A stretch of DNA of 64,000 nucleotides, taken from contig NZ_LT607665.1 in the NCBI RefSeq assembly GCF_900095265.1, positions 62,001 to 126,000 of the forward strand, given 5' to 3'. Below the pieces are notes generated by a model. The model saw only the letters and a list, made by a program, of their open reading frames with translations, had not been told where the DNA came from and searched no databases. A program made the position numbers and the translations under genes. This stretch comes from Janthinobacterium sp. UMAB-56. Its GTDB lineage: Bacteria; Pseudomonadota; Gammaproteobacteria; Burkholderiales; Burkholderiaceae_D. Below, piece after piece: positions 10,158 through 20,208 of this stretch (the first letter of the stretch is position 1; every line of letters starts with the position of its first letter).

Positions 10158-10826
10158 CTAGGCTTGCGAGGCGCGTTCAAACGCCTCGATAATCGGCTGC
10201 AAGCGCTCGCGCTTGAGCTTGAGCGCAGCCTGGTTGACCACCAGGCGCGACGAAATTTCCATGATGTGCTCGACCTCGACGAGATTGTTCGCGCGCAGAG
10301 TGCTGCCCGTGCTGACCAGGTCGACGATGGCGTCGGACAGGCCGACCAGCGGCGCCAGCTCCATCGAACCATACAGCTTGATCAGGTCGACGTGCACGCC
10401 CTTGGCGGCGAAATGCTCGCGCGCCGTGTGCACGAACTTGGTGGCCACGCGCAGACGCGCGCCCTGGTGCACGGCCTTTTCGTAGTCAAAACCGGCCTGC
10501 ACCGCCACCGACATGCGGCAGGACGCAATATTCAGGTCGATCGGCTGGTACAGCCCTTCACCGCCGTGCTCGAGCAAGACATCCTTTCCCGCCACGCCGA
10601 AATCGGCCGCGCCGTACTGCACATACGTCGGCACGTCGCTGGCGCGCACGATGATGACGCGCACGTTCGGATCGTTGGTGGCCAAAATCAGCTTGCGCGA
10701 GGTCTCCGGGTTTTCCAGCACCTTGATGCCGGCCGCTTCCAGCAGCGGCATGGTGTCCTCAAAAATGCGGCCTTTCGAGAGCGCCAGGATCAGCTGGGAG
10801 CTGTCACCGTTGTTCGATCCGTTCAT
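10158..10826 (-). CDS. hisG: ATP phosphoribosyltransferase, short form
   Basis: The roughly 222-residue enzyme starts histidine synthesis by joining ATP and PRPP. It contains the PRPP loop [11 protein letters not shown] and the [10 protein letters not shown] start region, but lacks the C-terminal regulatory domain of the long form. Short HisG proteins work with HisZ, a regulatory paralogue of histidyl-tRNA synthetase, which is not in this window. I prefer the ATG at 10826, because AAGGA lies 6 bases upstream of it; an in-frame ATG at 10832 abuts that same site. It follows murA by about a dozen bases. Confidence 0.95.
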   Translation of the reverse strand: MNGSNNGDSSQLILALSKGRIFEDTMPLLEAAGIKVLENPETSRKLILATNDPNVRVIIVRASDVPTYVQYGAADFGVAGKDVLLEHGGEGLYQPIDLNIASCRMSVAVQAGFDYEKAVHQGARLRVATKFVHTAREHFAAKGVHVDLIKLYGSMELAPLVGLSDAIVDLVSTGSTLRANNLVEVEHIMEISSRLVVNQAALKLKRERLQPIIEAFERASQA

Positions 10827-10838
10827 GCTCATTCCTTG

Positions 10839-12330
<1,492 letters not shown>

Positions 12331-12391
12331 GATAAGTCCTTGATATTGAATATTGTAGTAATGGGATGTGCCGCAATCAATGGCGCCGCAA

Positions 12392-13153
12392 TTAGTGTCG
12401 CAATCTGTAACCGCTTTTCAGCAGGCGGATCGACGCCAGCGCCAGGATCACGAGGAAGCCGGCGACGATGGAAAGACTGAGCCACGGGCTGACGTCGGAT
12501 ACGCCGAAGAAGCCGTAGCGGAAGCCGTCGATCATGTAAAAGAAGGGGTTCAGGTGCGACACCGTCTGCCAGAACGGCGGCAGCGAATGGATCGAATAGA
12601 ACACGCCCGACAAAAAGGTGGCCGGCATGATCAGGAAGTTCTGGAAGGCGGCCAACTGGTCGAATTTCTCGGCCCAGATGCCGGCGATCAGGCCCATGGT
12701 GCCCAGCATGGCGGCGCCCAGGAAGGCGAAGACGACGATCCACAGCGGCGCGACAAACGACAGGTCGGCGAACCAGCAAGTGATGGCAAACACGCCAAAG
12801 CCAACGGCCAGGCCACGCGCAACGGAAGCGAGTACATACGCCGAGAAGATTTCCCAGTGCGACAGGGGCGTCAGCAGCACGAATACCAGGTTGCCCGTGA
12901 TCTTGGACTGGATCAGCGAGGACGAGGAATTGGCAAACGCGTTTTGCAGCACGCTCATCATCACCAGGCCGGGAATCAAAAAGGCCGTGTAGCTGACGCC
13001 GGGGCTAGGCTCCACGCGGCCGTCGAGCACGTGGCCGAAGACCAGCAGGTAGAGCATCGACGTGAGCACGGGCGCAGCCACGGTTTGCGTCGCCACTTTC
13101 CAGAAGCGCAGTGTCTCTTTATAGACGAGGGTGCGAAATCCTGTCGAAATCAT
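12392..13153 (-). CDS. ABC-2 type transporter permease, YadH-like
   Basis: The 253-residue integral membrane protein has about six hydrophobic spans and the ABC-2 family mark NPFFYMIDGFRYGFFG near the end. Together with the ATPase that overlaps its start by 4 bases (13150-13153), it forms a two-gene exporter of the YadGH type. The substrate is unknown; conserved placement between mla and murA/bolA genes suggests an envelope-related cargo, but this is inference only. Confidence 0.9.
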   Translation of the reverse strand: MISTGFRTLVYKETLRFWKVATQTVAAPVLTSMLYLLVFGHVLDGRVEPSPGVSYTAFLIPGLVMMSVLQNAFANSSSSLIQSKITGNLVFVLLTPLSHWEIFSAYVLASVARGLAVGFGVFAITCWFADLSFVAPLWIVVFAFLGAAMLGTMGLIAGIWAEKFDQLAAFQNFLIMPATFLSGVFYSIHSLPPFWQTVSHLNPFFYMIDGFRYGFFGVSDVSPWLSLSIVAGFLVILALASIRLLKSGYRLRH

Positions 13154-14067
13154 ACGGTACCTTTATCCATGATCTGCAAGAAGATATCTTCCAGGTCGGC
13201 TTGTTGCAATTGCATTTCATCGATCTCGGCACCCGATTCGCGCAGGCGGGCGAGGATGTTCTCGACTTCGCTGTATTCGTTGACGCGCAGGCTGAACTTG
13301 TTCGACGCCTGCTGTTCTTCCGGGTGCAGCACCAGATGCTGCAGGTCGGCCGGCAAGGCGCCGTGTTTCAGATGCACCTGCAGCTGCGAGCCGGCGATGC
13401 GGCGAATCAGGGCCGACATGGTGTCGAGCGCCACCACCTTGCCGGTTTTCAGCATGGCCACGCGCTGGCACATGGCTTGCGCCTCTTCCAGGTAGTGGGT
13501 GGTCAGCACGACCGTGTGGCCGCCTTCGCGGTTCAGCCGCGAGATGAACTTCCACAGGGTCTGGCGCAGTTCCACGTCAACGCCGGCGGTCGGCTCATCG
13601 AGCACGATAACGGGCGGCTTGTGCACCAGGGCCTGGGCCACGAGCACGCGGCGCTTCATGCCGCCGGACAGCGCGCGCATATTCGTGTCGGCCTTGCCGG
13701 TGAGGTCGAGGTTTTCCATGACCTCGTCGATCCACTTGTCGTTGTTCGGCAGGCCAAAGTAACCGGATTGCAGACGCAGAGTTTCGCGCACGGTGAAAAA
13801 CGGATCGAACACCAGCTCCTGCGGCACCACGCCCAGGTTACGACGCGCATTGCGGAAGTCCTTGACCACATCGTGGCCGTGGATCTTGACGCTGCCCGCA
13901 TCGGGGCGTATCAGGCCGGCGATGATGGAAATGAGGGTCGTCTTGCCGGCGCCATTGGGGCCGAGCAGGCCGAAAAACTCGCCTTCCTCGATGGCCAGCG
14001 ACACGCCGTCCAGCGCCTTCAGCGATTTATAGCTCTTTTCTACATTCGTGATTTGAATTGCGGTCAT
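13150..14067 (-). CDS. ABC transporter ATP-binding protein, YadG-like
   Basis: The 305-residue cytoplasmic ATPase shows Walker A GPNGAGKTT (about residues 36-44), signature LSGGMKRR, Walker B VIVLDEPTAGVD and the switch TTHYLEEA. The C-terminal 80 residues are an extra domain, seen in this subfamily, ending in a region with many Glu and Leu. It is translationally coupled to the permease downstream. A gap of 211 bases separates it from mlaB and contains a perfect TATAAT, so it may also have its own promoter. Confidence 0.92.
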   Translation of the reverse strand: MTAIQITNVEKSYKSLKALDGVSLAIEEGEFFGLLGPNGAGKTTLISIIAGLIRPDAGSVKIHGHDVVKDFRNARRNLGVVPQELVFDPFFTVRETLRLQSGYFGLPNNDKWIDEVMENLDLTGKADTNMRALSGGMKRRVLVAQALVHKPPVIVLDEPTAGVDVELRQTLWKFISRLNREGGHTVVLTTHYLEEAQAMCQRVAMLKTGKVVALDTMSALIRRIAGSQLQVHLKHGALPADLQHLVLHPEEQQASNKFSLRVNEYSEVENILARLRESGAEIDEMQLQQADLEDIFLQIMDKGTV

Positions 14068-14178
14068 GTGCTTGTTTCAAGTGTAATGCGTCTGGTGTGA
14101 TGCGCCAGTTGCCGGAGACATCCAGGCCGGCAGGCCGGTGCAGGGTGCCACCTTCAGGCGAGGATGGCGCAACAGTCA

Positions 14179-14184
14179 ATTATA
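14179..14184 (-). promoter_or_regulatory. Possible -10 box inside the mla-his train
   Basis: The only perfect TATAAT I saw in the 211-base gap upstream of the ABC ATPase gene lies on the minus strand at 14184-14179, about 110 bases before the ATG. The matching -35 region (AAGTGT at 17-base spacing) is poor. It could let the ABC-murA-his-tat half of the train be expressed apart from the mla genes. Confidence 0.35.
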
Positions 14185-14278
14185 GTTGGAAAATTCGTGG
14201 AACACTTGGGGATCAATCCGGCGGCGCTGCTGGCCTGCCGGCTTGAAAGCTACTGCTGATGCGGGGAGTGGGACAGGA

Positions 14279-14626
14279 TCAATGATGATGCAGGTCGGAC
14301 GGGCTGCGTTCGGCATGGCCATCGGTACTGGCGCAGTCGTCGGCGCTCAAAGTGCTCGAAACGAGCGAGCAGACGCCATACAGCTTGGTGAGGTTTTGCA
14401 GGTTGTTCGGCAGGTTTTTCAGCTCCAGCACGGCGCCGGCATCCTGCGCGGCGCGCTGCCACGTCAGCATGACGGAGACGGCGGCCGAATCGACGGTCTT
14501 GACGTTGCGCAAGTCAAACTTCGTCTGGCCCGAGCGGATGGCGTCCAGACCCTGCTCCAATGCCAAGGTGGCATTGTGCACGGTCAGGGAAGTCAGGGAC
14601 TGCAAGGTGTCGAGAGAGTCGGGCAT
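14279..14626 (-). CDS. mlaB: MlaB-like STAS domain protein
   Basis: The 115-residue cytoplasmic protein is mainly a STAS domain, with the core FDLRNVKTVDSAAVSVMLTW and a downstream LELKNLPNNLQNLTKLYG block. In the MlaFEDB complex this subunit binds and stabilises the ATPase MlaF. The C-terminus is low in complexity and histidine-rich (DLHHH). It is the last of the six mla genes here, 52 bases after mlaC. Confidence 0.88.
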   Translation of the reverse strand: MPDSLDTLQSLTSLTVHNATLALEQGLDAIRSGQTKFDLRNVKTVDSAAVSVMLTWQRAAQDAGAVLELKNLPNNLQNLTKLYGVCSLVSSTLSADDCASTDGHAERSPSDLHHH

Positions 14627-14678
14627 GGCGTCGGGCTGCGCTGGTCTGGAGCTGGGTCAGGAGCTATATGATAGCCGA

Positions 14679-15314
14679 TTATTTGGCTTTGACGGCGGGA
14701 CGACTGGCCAGGGACTTGTTTTTCGCGACCAGGGTCTTGATCAGGCCATCGATGCCACCCTTGCTGATCTCGCTGGCGAAGCTGCTTTTATACGTTTCCA
14801 CCAGCCACGCGCCGAGCACGTTGATGTCATAGATCTTCCACCCGGACGGGGTTTTCGCCACGCGGTAGTTCAGGGGCACGGGTTCACCGCGCGCCATATT
14901 TACTTGCGAGCGCACTTCCACTTCCGTATCGCCAGGGTCGGCGCGCAGTGGCTTGAATTCCACGGTTTCATTCTTGATCTGCGACAGGGCGCCCGAATAC
15001 GTGTAGATCAGCAAGGTACGAAATTCCGCAGCCAGCTGCTTTTGCTGATCCGGCGTGGCATCGCGCCAGAAGCGGCCGGCGGCCAGGGCCGTCATGCGCT
15101 GGAAATCCACGTACGGCAAGATCTTGCTTTCCACCAATTCAGTGACGCGCTTGATATCGCCAGCCTGGATGGCCTTGTCAGCCTTGGCCGTGTCGATCAC
15201 GTCCTGGCTGATACGCTTGACCAATACGTCCGGCGCTTCCACGGCGGGGGCAGCCTGCGCGGCGGTGGCAAAGGCGATGGTCGCCATCGCCAGCAATTGT
15301 TTCATCAATTTCAT
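14679..15314 (-). CDS. mlaC: Periplasmic phospholipid-binding protein MlaC
   Basis: The 211-residue protein starts with a clear signal peptide (MKLMKQLLAMATIAFATAAQA, cut before APAVE) and belongs to the MlaC/Ttg2 family, which carries phospholipids between the outer-membrane MlaA and the inner-membrane MlaFEDB complex. Family marks are YVDFQRMTALAAGRFWR and the WKIYDINVLGAWLVETYK block. I chose the ATG at 15314 because AAAGGT lies 7 bases upstream; an upstream GTG frame to 15344 lacks such a site. It is 72 bases after mlaA. Confidence 0.92.
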   Translation of the reverse strand: MKLMKQLLAMATIAFATAAQAAPAVEAPDVLVKRISQDVIDTAKADKAIQAGDIKRVTELVESKILPYVDFQRMTALAAGRFWRDATPDQQKQLAAEFRTLLIYTYSGALSQIKNETVEFKPLRADPGDTEVEVRSQVNMARGEPVPLNYRVAKTPSGWKIYDINVLGAWLVETYKSSFASEISKGGIDGLIKTLVAKNKSLASRPAVKAK

Positions 15315-15386
15315 GGTTTTACCTTTCATGGTCTTGCTATGCACCGGCTGGCGTTGATCGCAGCCGTGGTGTTCTTTTACCGCAGT

Positions 15387-16268
15387 TTACTCCTGCGGCT
15401 TGGCCTCGGAAGCAACGGTATTGCTACCAGATGTTACGAGGTCCGCCGGTGCCACAACGGCGACGGCCGTGGCCGCCGGGGCGTCGCTGGCCGCTTGCGG
15501 TTTCGCCTCGTACTCCGGCGCATAATCGCTACTGTCGTTTTTTGGCACTTTGCGGTCGCGGCGGTCCGTATCGCCATCGAAAACCTTGCTTTCTCGCGCC
15601 TGCAGGTAGCCGTCGCGGATGAATTCATAGCGGTCCAGCGCGGCCGCTTCCATCAGGTTGGTCGCGTCGAGCAGTGCTGCGCGCTTGTCGACCACGCGCG
15701 TCACCGTGCCGATATTGCGCACCGAGGCAGGATCCTTGTAGCGCCATGGGTCGCCCGTGATATCGAGCGGCAGGGCCACCGTGTCGCGCATGGTCGATGG
15801 GCCCAGCAGCGGCAGCATCACGTACGGACCTGGCTGGACGCCATACCAGCCCAGGGTCTGGCCAAAGTCTTCACTATGCTTCGGAATGCCCGCCTGCGAG
15901 GCGATGTCGATCAAGCCGAGGATGCCGAAGGTCGAGTTCATGCTGACGCGCACGACATCTTGCAAGCCCGCTTCGCCCTTGCCTTGCAGCAAATTGTTCA
16001 CGGCGCTCCACACGTCGGACAAGTTGCCGAAGAAGTTACCCACGCCCGTTTGCACGAACGACGGCGTGACCTTCTTGTAAGCGGTGGCGACCGGCTTCAG
16101 GGCTACCTGGTCGACGGTGTCGTTGAACTTGAACATGGCGCGGTTATACCCTTCCAGCGGGTCGCGCGGATTGGTGCCGGTGGCGCAAGCGCTCACGCTG
16201 GCGGCGATGGCCAGGGCCAGGCCGATACGCGCCAGGCTGCCTTGGGATTTCTTGGTCGACTCGCTCAT
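15387..16268 (-). CDS. mlaA: Outer-membrane lipoprotein MlaA (VacJ)
   Basis: The 293-residue protein is the outer-membrane component that removes misplaced phospholipids from the outer leaflet. It has a lipoprotein signal with the lipidated Cys at position 28 (SVSAC), followed by the VacJ start NPRDPLEGYNRAMFKFND and the GPYVMLPLLGPST block. The C-terminal 60 residues are alanine- and proline-rich and variable. Its start overlaps the mlaD stop by 4 bases. Confidence 0.95.
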   Translation of the reverse strand: MSESTKKSQGSLARIGLALAIAASVSACATGTNPRDPLEGYNRAMFKFNDTVDQVALKPVATAYKKVTPSFVQTGVGNFFGNLSDVWSAVNNLLQGKGEAGLQDVVRVSMNSTFGILGLIDIASQAGIPKHSEDFGQTLGWYGVQPGPYVMLPLLGPSTMRDTVALPLDITGDPWRYKDPASVRNIGTVTRVVDKRAALLDATNLMEAAALDRYEFIRDGYLQARESKVFDGDTDRRDRKVPKNDSSDYAPEYEAKPQAASDAPAATAVAVVAPADLVTSGSNTVASEAKPQE

Positions 16269-16735
16269 TTGCTGTCCTTTCCTTCCGCTGCCTTGCTGTA
16301 GATGAACTGATTGATCAGGTCTTCCAGCACTGTGGCCGATTGAGTACGGGCGATCTTGTCGCCCTCTGCCAGGTTCACCAGATCGCCACCTGCTTCCAGG
16401 CCGATATATTGCTCACCCAGCAAACCGGCCGTCAAAATCTTGGCCGAGCTGTCTTTCGGAAATTTGTAGCCATCTTCGATGTCGAGTTTCACCAGCGCCT
16501 GGTACGTCTTGTCGTCAAAGCGGATCTCCGCCACGCGCCCCACCACCACGCCAGCGCCCTTGACGGGCGCCTGCGGCTTGAGACCGCCAATATTGTCGAA
16601 CTTGGCAGTAATGGTATACGTCTTGCTGAAAGACAGCGAGCTCATATTGCCGGCCTTGAGCGCCAGAAACATCAATGCCGCCACTCCCAGCAAGACGAAC
16701 AAGCCGACCCAGACATCCAAAGATTTACGTTGCAT
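16265..16735 (-). CDS. mlaD: MCE-domain protein MlaD
   Basis: The 156-residue protein is anchored by one N-terminal helix (VWVGLFVLLGVAALMFLAL) and has a periplasmic MCE domain (YTITAKFDNIGGLKPQAPVK and following). MlaD hexamers form the lipid channel over MlaE. I chose ATG 16735 because AGGA lies 6 bases upstream; an in-frame TTG two codons earlier is less likely. It is short and, like other MlaD proteins, has a single MCE domain. Confidence 0.95.
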   Translation of the reverse strand: MQRKSLDVWVGLFVLLGVAALMFLALKAGNMSSLSFSKTYTITAKFDNIGGLKPQAPVKGAGVVVGRVAEIRFDDKTYQALVKLDIEDGYKFPKDSSAKILTAGLLGEQYIGLEAGGDLVNLAEGDKIARTQSATVLEDLINQFIYSKAAEGKDSK

Positions 16736-16814
16736 AAACAATCCTAAATAATTTTTACTTGCTGCCGCCTGCGCAACATCTTGCCCAGGCCCGCTGTTTG
16801 TCGCTGATCGGCAA

Positions 16815-17600
16815 TTACTTGCTAAACATCAACGCCGTCATCATGAAATCGAGCCACCACACCATCAACGAGGAAATGACCACCGTGCGCGTAGTAGCAC
16901 CGGAAACGTCTTCCGGCGTCGGTTGCGCCTGGTAACCCTGGAACAGCGCGATGAAGGTCACCGCGATGCCGAAGACCATGCTTTTGACATACGTGCCGTT
17001 GGCGATATCTTTCCAGACATTCACGCCACCTTGCATCTGTGACCAGAACGAGCCTTCATCGACGCCAATCAGCACCACGCCCACCAGGTAGCTGCCGATG
17101 ACGCCGACGGCCGTGAAGATGCCACCCAGGATAGGCATGGCGATCACGCCGGCCCAGAATCGGGGCGCCAGCACGCGCTGGATAGGATTGACGGCCATCA
17201 TTTCCATGGCCGACAATTGCTCGCCCGCCTTCATCAGGCCGATTTCCGCCGTCAGCGAGGTGCCGGCGCGGCCCGCGAACAGCAGCGCCGTGACGACCGG
17301 ACCCAGTTCACGCATCAGTGACAACGCCACCAACTGCCCCAGCGACTGCGTCGCGCCAAAGGTGCTCAGTGTGTAATAGCCTTGCAAACCCAACACCATG
17401 CCGACGAACAGGCCGGAGACGGCGATGATCACTACCGAGCGGCTGCCGATGTAAAACAATTGCTCGATGAGCAAGTGCGGACGGCGCCACAGCCCACCCG
17501 AGGAGGCGACAATGATAAAAAACGAACGCACGGCAAAGCCGAGGTCTTGTAGCGACCGCCGCAACCATGCGCCGATCGCCGCCAGGAAACGCGCGATCAT
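16815..17600 (-). CDS. mlaE: Phospholipid ABC transporter permease MlaE
   Basis: The 261-residue membrane protein belongs to the MlaE family. It shows the family block ELGPVVTALLFAGRAGTSLTAE and five or so hydrophobic spans. Its N-terminus holds the amphipathic helix expected to contact MlaD. The start overlaps the mlaF stop (17597-17600), so the ATPase and permease are coupled. It is 79 bases upstream of mlaD. Confidence 0.95.
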   Translation of the reverse strand: MIARFLAAIGAWLRRSLQDLGFAVRSFFIIVASSGGLWRRPHLLIEQLFYIGSRSVVIIAVSGLFVGMVLGLQGYYTLSTFGATQSLGQLVALSLMRELGPVVTALLFAGRAGTSLTAEIGLMKAGEQLSAMEMMAVNPIQRVLAPRFWAGVIAMPILGGIFTAVGVIGSYLVGVVLIGVDEGSFWSQMQGGVNVWKDIANGTYVKSMVFGIAVTFIALFQGYQAQPTPEDVSGATTRTVVISSLMVWWLDFMMTALMFSK

Positions 17601-18418
17601 CGGCCCGCTCCCGCGTGCAGACCCAGGTCGTCGGCCAGCGACTTGCCCGGATAATGGAACGGCACGGGGCCATCGGCCTCGGCATTGACGAACTGCTTGA
17701 CGTACGGATGCGTCGACACGGCCATTTCGGCCGGCGTGCCGTGCGCCACGATCTTGCCCGATGACAGAAAATAGACATAATCAGCGATGGCGAAACACTC
17801 CTTCACGTCGTGCGATACCAGGATAGACGTGGAGCCCAGCGCATCGTTCAGATTACGGATCAAATTAGCCGTCACGCCCATGGAAATCGGGTCCAGGCCG
17901 GCGAACGGCTCGTCATACATGATCAGTTCCGGGTCGAGCGCGATGGCACGCGCCAGCGCTACGCGGCGGCCCATGCCGCCTGAAATCTCGGCCGGCTTCA
18001 ATTGCGCCGCATTGCGCAAACCCACGGCGTGCAGCTTCATCAGCACCAGGGTGCGGATCAGCTCTTCATTTAAATCCGTGTGCTCGCGCAGGGGAAACGC
18101 CACGTTCTCGAACGCCGTCAAGTCCGTAAACAAGGCGCCGTGCTGGAACAGCATGCCCATCTTGCGGCGCAACTGGTATAACTCGTCCGTCTTGAGCGTA
18201 TGCACGATCTGGCCGTCGACATTCACGGAACCTGAACTGGGACGCAACTGCCCGCCGATCAGGCGCAGTACGGTCGTCTTGCCACTGCCGGAGCCACCCA
18301 TGACGGCCACAACTTTTCCACGTGGGAAATCCATTTGAAGGCCCGATAAAATCGAACGTTCTCCATAGGCAAAGTGTAAATCACGGATCTCAACAAGATT
18401 TGGCACGACGAAGCTCAC
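17597..18418 (-). CDS. mlaF: Phospholipid ABC transporter ATPase MlaF
   Basis: The 273-residue ATPase drives MlaE. Walker A is GGSGSGKTT, the signature is ISGGMGRR, Walker B runs into MYDEPFAGLDPIS, and the switch histidine is in VSHDVKE. The start is a GTG at 18418 with no convincing ribosome binding site; a second in-frame GTG lies four codons later. It is the first gene of the minus-strand train, and a plausible promoter lies about 80 bases upstream. Confidence 0.93.
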   Translation of the reverse strand: MSFVVPNLVEIRDLHFAYGERSILSGLQMDFPRGKVVAVMGGSGSGKTTVLRLIGGQLRPSSGSVNVDGQIVHTLKTDELYQLRRKMGMLFQHGALFTDLTAFENVAFPLREHTDLNEELIRTLVLMKLHAVGLRNAAQLKPAEISGGMGRRVALARAIALDPELIMYDEPFAGLDPISMGVTANLIRNLNDALGSTSILVSHDVKECFAIADYVYFLSSGKIVAHGTPAEMAVSTHPYVKQFVNAEADGPVPFHYPGKSLADDLGLHAGAGR

Positions 18419-18494
18419 TATTTTAATGGCGTATTGTAGTGCAGAAACGCCAACCTCTGCTGAGACACCCCTGGGGATAGCCCCGTAAAGGGGG

Positions 18495-18523
18495 AGAATA
18501 CAACACTAATGAATCGAAAGTCA
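18495..18523 (-). promoter_or_regulatory. Probable mlaF promoter
   Basis: On the minus strand TGACTT (18523-18518) and TATTCT (18500-18495) are separated by 17 bases. Transcription would start near 18488, giving a leader of about 70 bases that begins with a GGGG-CTAT-CCCC stem. Confidence 0.35.
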
Positions 18524-18597
18524 GATATTGTAGTGGAAATTTGACCGCCGCATCGCGTCCCTGCCCGATGGCATTCACCGTTGTTGACTTGACAGGT

Positions 18598-18636
18598 AAA
18601 AATAACAAAGGCCACGTCGCAATCCGCGCCGTGGCC
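18598..18636 (-). terminator. gltBD terminator
   Basis: On the minus strand GGCCACG and CGTGGCC (18636-18630 with 18616-18610) form a 7-bp stem, with CGC/GCG pairs inside it, followed by TTTGTTATTTTT. It lies about 30 bases after the gltD stop. A weaker AT-rich hairpin (18642-18667) overlaps the stop itself. Confidence 0.75.
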
Positions 18637-18665
18637 CTGGCAAAAAACGACCAATTGCTCGTTTT

Positions 18666-20129
18666 TTAACGCGGCAGCAGGGATGCCCCCATCAGGAACT
18701 CATCAACGGCACGCGCGCACTGGCGTCCTTCGCGTATGGCCCATACCACCAGCGACTGGCCACGGCGCATGTCGCCGGCAGCAAACACCTTGGCGACCGA
18801 AGTCTGGTAGCAGCCGGCGCCATCCGTTGTCGCCTTGACGTTGCCGCGCGCATCCGTATCGACGCCGAACGCTTGCAATACCTGTTGTACAGGGGAAACA
18901 AATCCCATGGCCAGGAAGACCAGGTCCGCTTTCATCTCGAATTCCGAGTTGGGCACTTCGCTCATCTTGCCGTCTTTCCACTCCACGCGGCAGGCGATCA
19001 GCTTTTCCACCTTGCCGCCCTTGCCTTCGAAACGCTTGGTGGCCACGGCCCAGTCGCGCTCGCAGCCTTCCTCGTGCGAGGACGAGGTGCGCAGCTTGGT
19101 CGGCCAGTACGGCCAGACCAAGGGCTTGTTTTCCTGTTCCGGCGGCTGCGGCATCAGTTCGAACTGGGCCACCGAAGCGGCGCCATGACGGTTCGAGGTG
19201 CCCACGCAATCGGAACCCGTGTCGCCGCCGCCGATCACCACCACGTGCTTGCCCGTGGCCTTGATCTGGTCCTTGAGCTTGTCGCCCGCGTTGACCTTGT
19301 TTTGCAGCGGCAGGAAATCCATGGCGAAGTGCACGCCTTTCAATTCGCGGCCCGGCACGGGCAAGTCGCGCGGCTGCTCGGCGCCGCCGGCCATGATGAC
19401 GGCGTCAAATTCTTTTTCCAGGTCTTCCGGGAAAATGGTCTCCTTGGCCCAGTTGTTGACATGGGCGGGAAAATCCTTGCCGACCAGCACGCTGGTGCGG
19501 AAGACCACGCCTTCGGCTTCCATCTGTTTTACGCGCAAGTCGATGTGCGACTTTTCCATCTTGAAGTCAGGGATGCCATAACGCAACAAACCACCGACCC
19601 GGTCGCTCTTTTCAAACACGGTGACGGCATGGCCGGCGCGCGCCAGCTGCTGCGCCGCCGCCAGGCCGGCGGGGCCGGAACCGACGATGGCCACTTTCTT
19701 GCCGGTACTAAAACTGGCAGGCTGCGGCGTGACCCAGCCGTGTTCCCAGCCCATGTCGATGATTTTATGTTCAATCGACTTGATGCCGACCGGATCTTCG
19801 TGTATGCCCAGGGTACAGGCCGATTCGCACGGCGCCGGGCAGATGCGGCCCGTAAATTCCGGGAAATTATTCGTCGAATGCAAGGTATCGAGCGCTTCGC
19901 GGTAGGCGCCACGGTACACCAGGTCATTCCAGTCGGGAATGATGTTATTCACGGGGCAACCCGTGGTGCAGAAGGGAATGCCGCAATCCATGCAGCGCGC
20001 GCCCTGCACGGTCGCTTGCGCGTCGGACAGGTGCAGCACGAATTCCTTGTAGTTCTTCAGGCGCGCGGCAGGCTCCAGATAGTGTTCGTCCTGGCGCTTG
20101 AATTCCATGAAGCCGGTAATTTTACCCAC
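18666..20129 (-). CDS. gltD: Glutamate synthase small subunit
   Basis: The 487-residue flavoprotein passes electrons from NADPH to the large subunit. The N-terminal cysteine clusters [15 protein letters not shown] and [12 protein letters not shown] bind two 4Fe-4S centres. The FAD loop is [11 protein letters not shown] (about residue 150), and the NADPH loop is [13 protein letters not shown]. The length is typical. It starts 79 bases after gltB and is followed by a terminator. Confidence 0.97.
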   Translation of the reverse strand: MGKITGFMEFKRQDEHYLEPAARLKNYKEFVLHLSDAQATVQGARCMDCGIPFCTTGCPVNNIIPDWNDLVYRGAYREALDTLHSTNNFPEFTGRICPAPCESACTLGIHEDPVGIKSIEHKIIDMGWEHGWVTPQPASFSTGKKVAIVGSGPAGLAAAQQLARAGHAVTVFEKSDRVGGLLRYGIPDFKMEKSHIDLRVKQMEAEGVVFRTSVLVGKDFPAHVNNWAKETIFPEDLEKEFDAVIMAGGAEQPRDLPVPGRELKGVHFAMDFLPLQNKVNAGDKLKDQIKATGKHVVVIGGGDTGSDCVGTSNRHGAASVAQFELMPQPPEQENKPLVWPYWPTKLRTSSSHEEGCERDWAVATKRFEGKGGKVEKLIACRVEWKDGKMSEVPNSEFEMKADLVFLAMGFVSPVQQVLQAFGVDTDARGNVKATTDGAGCYQTSVAKVFAAGDMRRGQSLVVWAIREGRQCARAVDEFLMGASLLPR

Positions 20130-20208
20130 GATGTTTCCTTTGTATTAGGCTGGCAGGGAGCGGCTGGGCCGCTCCCTGGTCATTCATTTGGCAATGAGCT
20201 TGGCTGGC

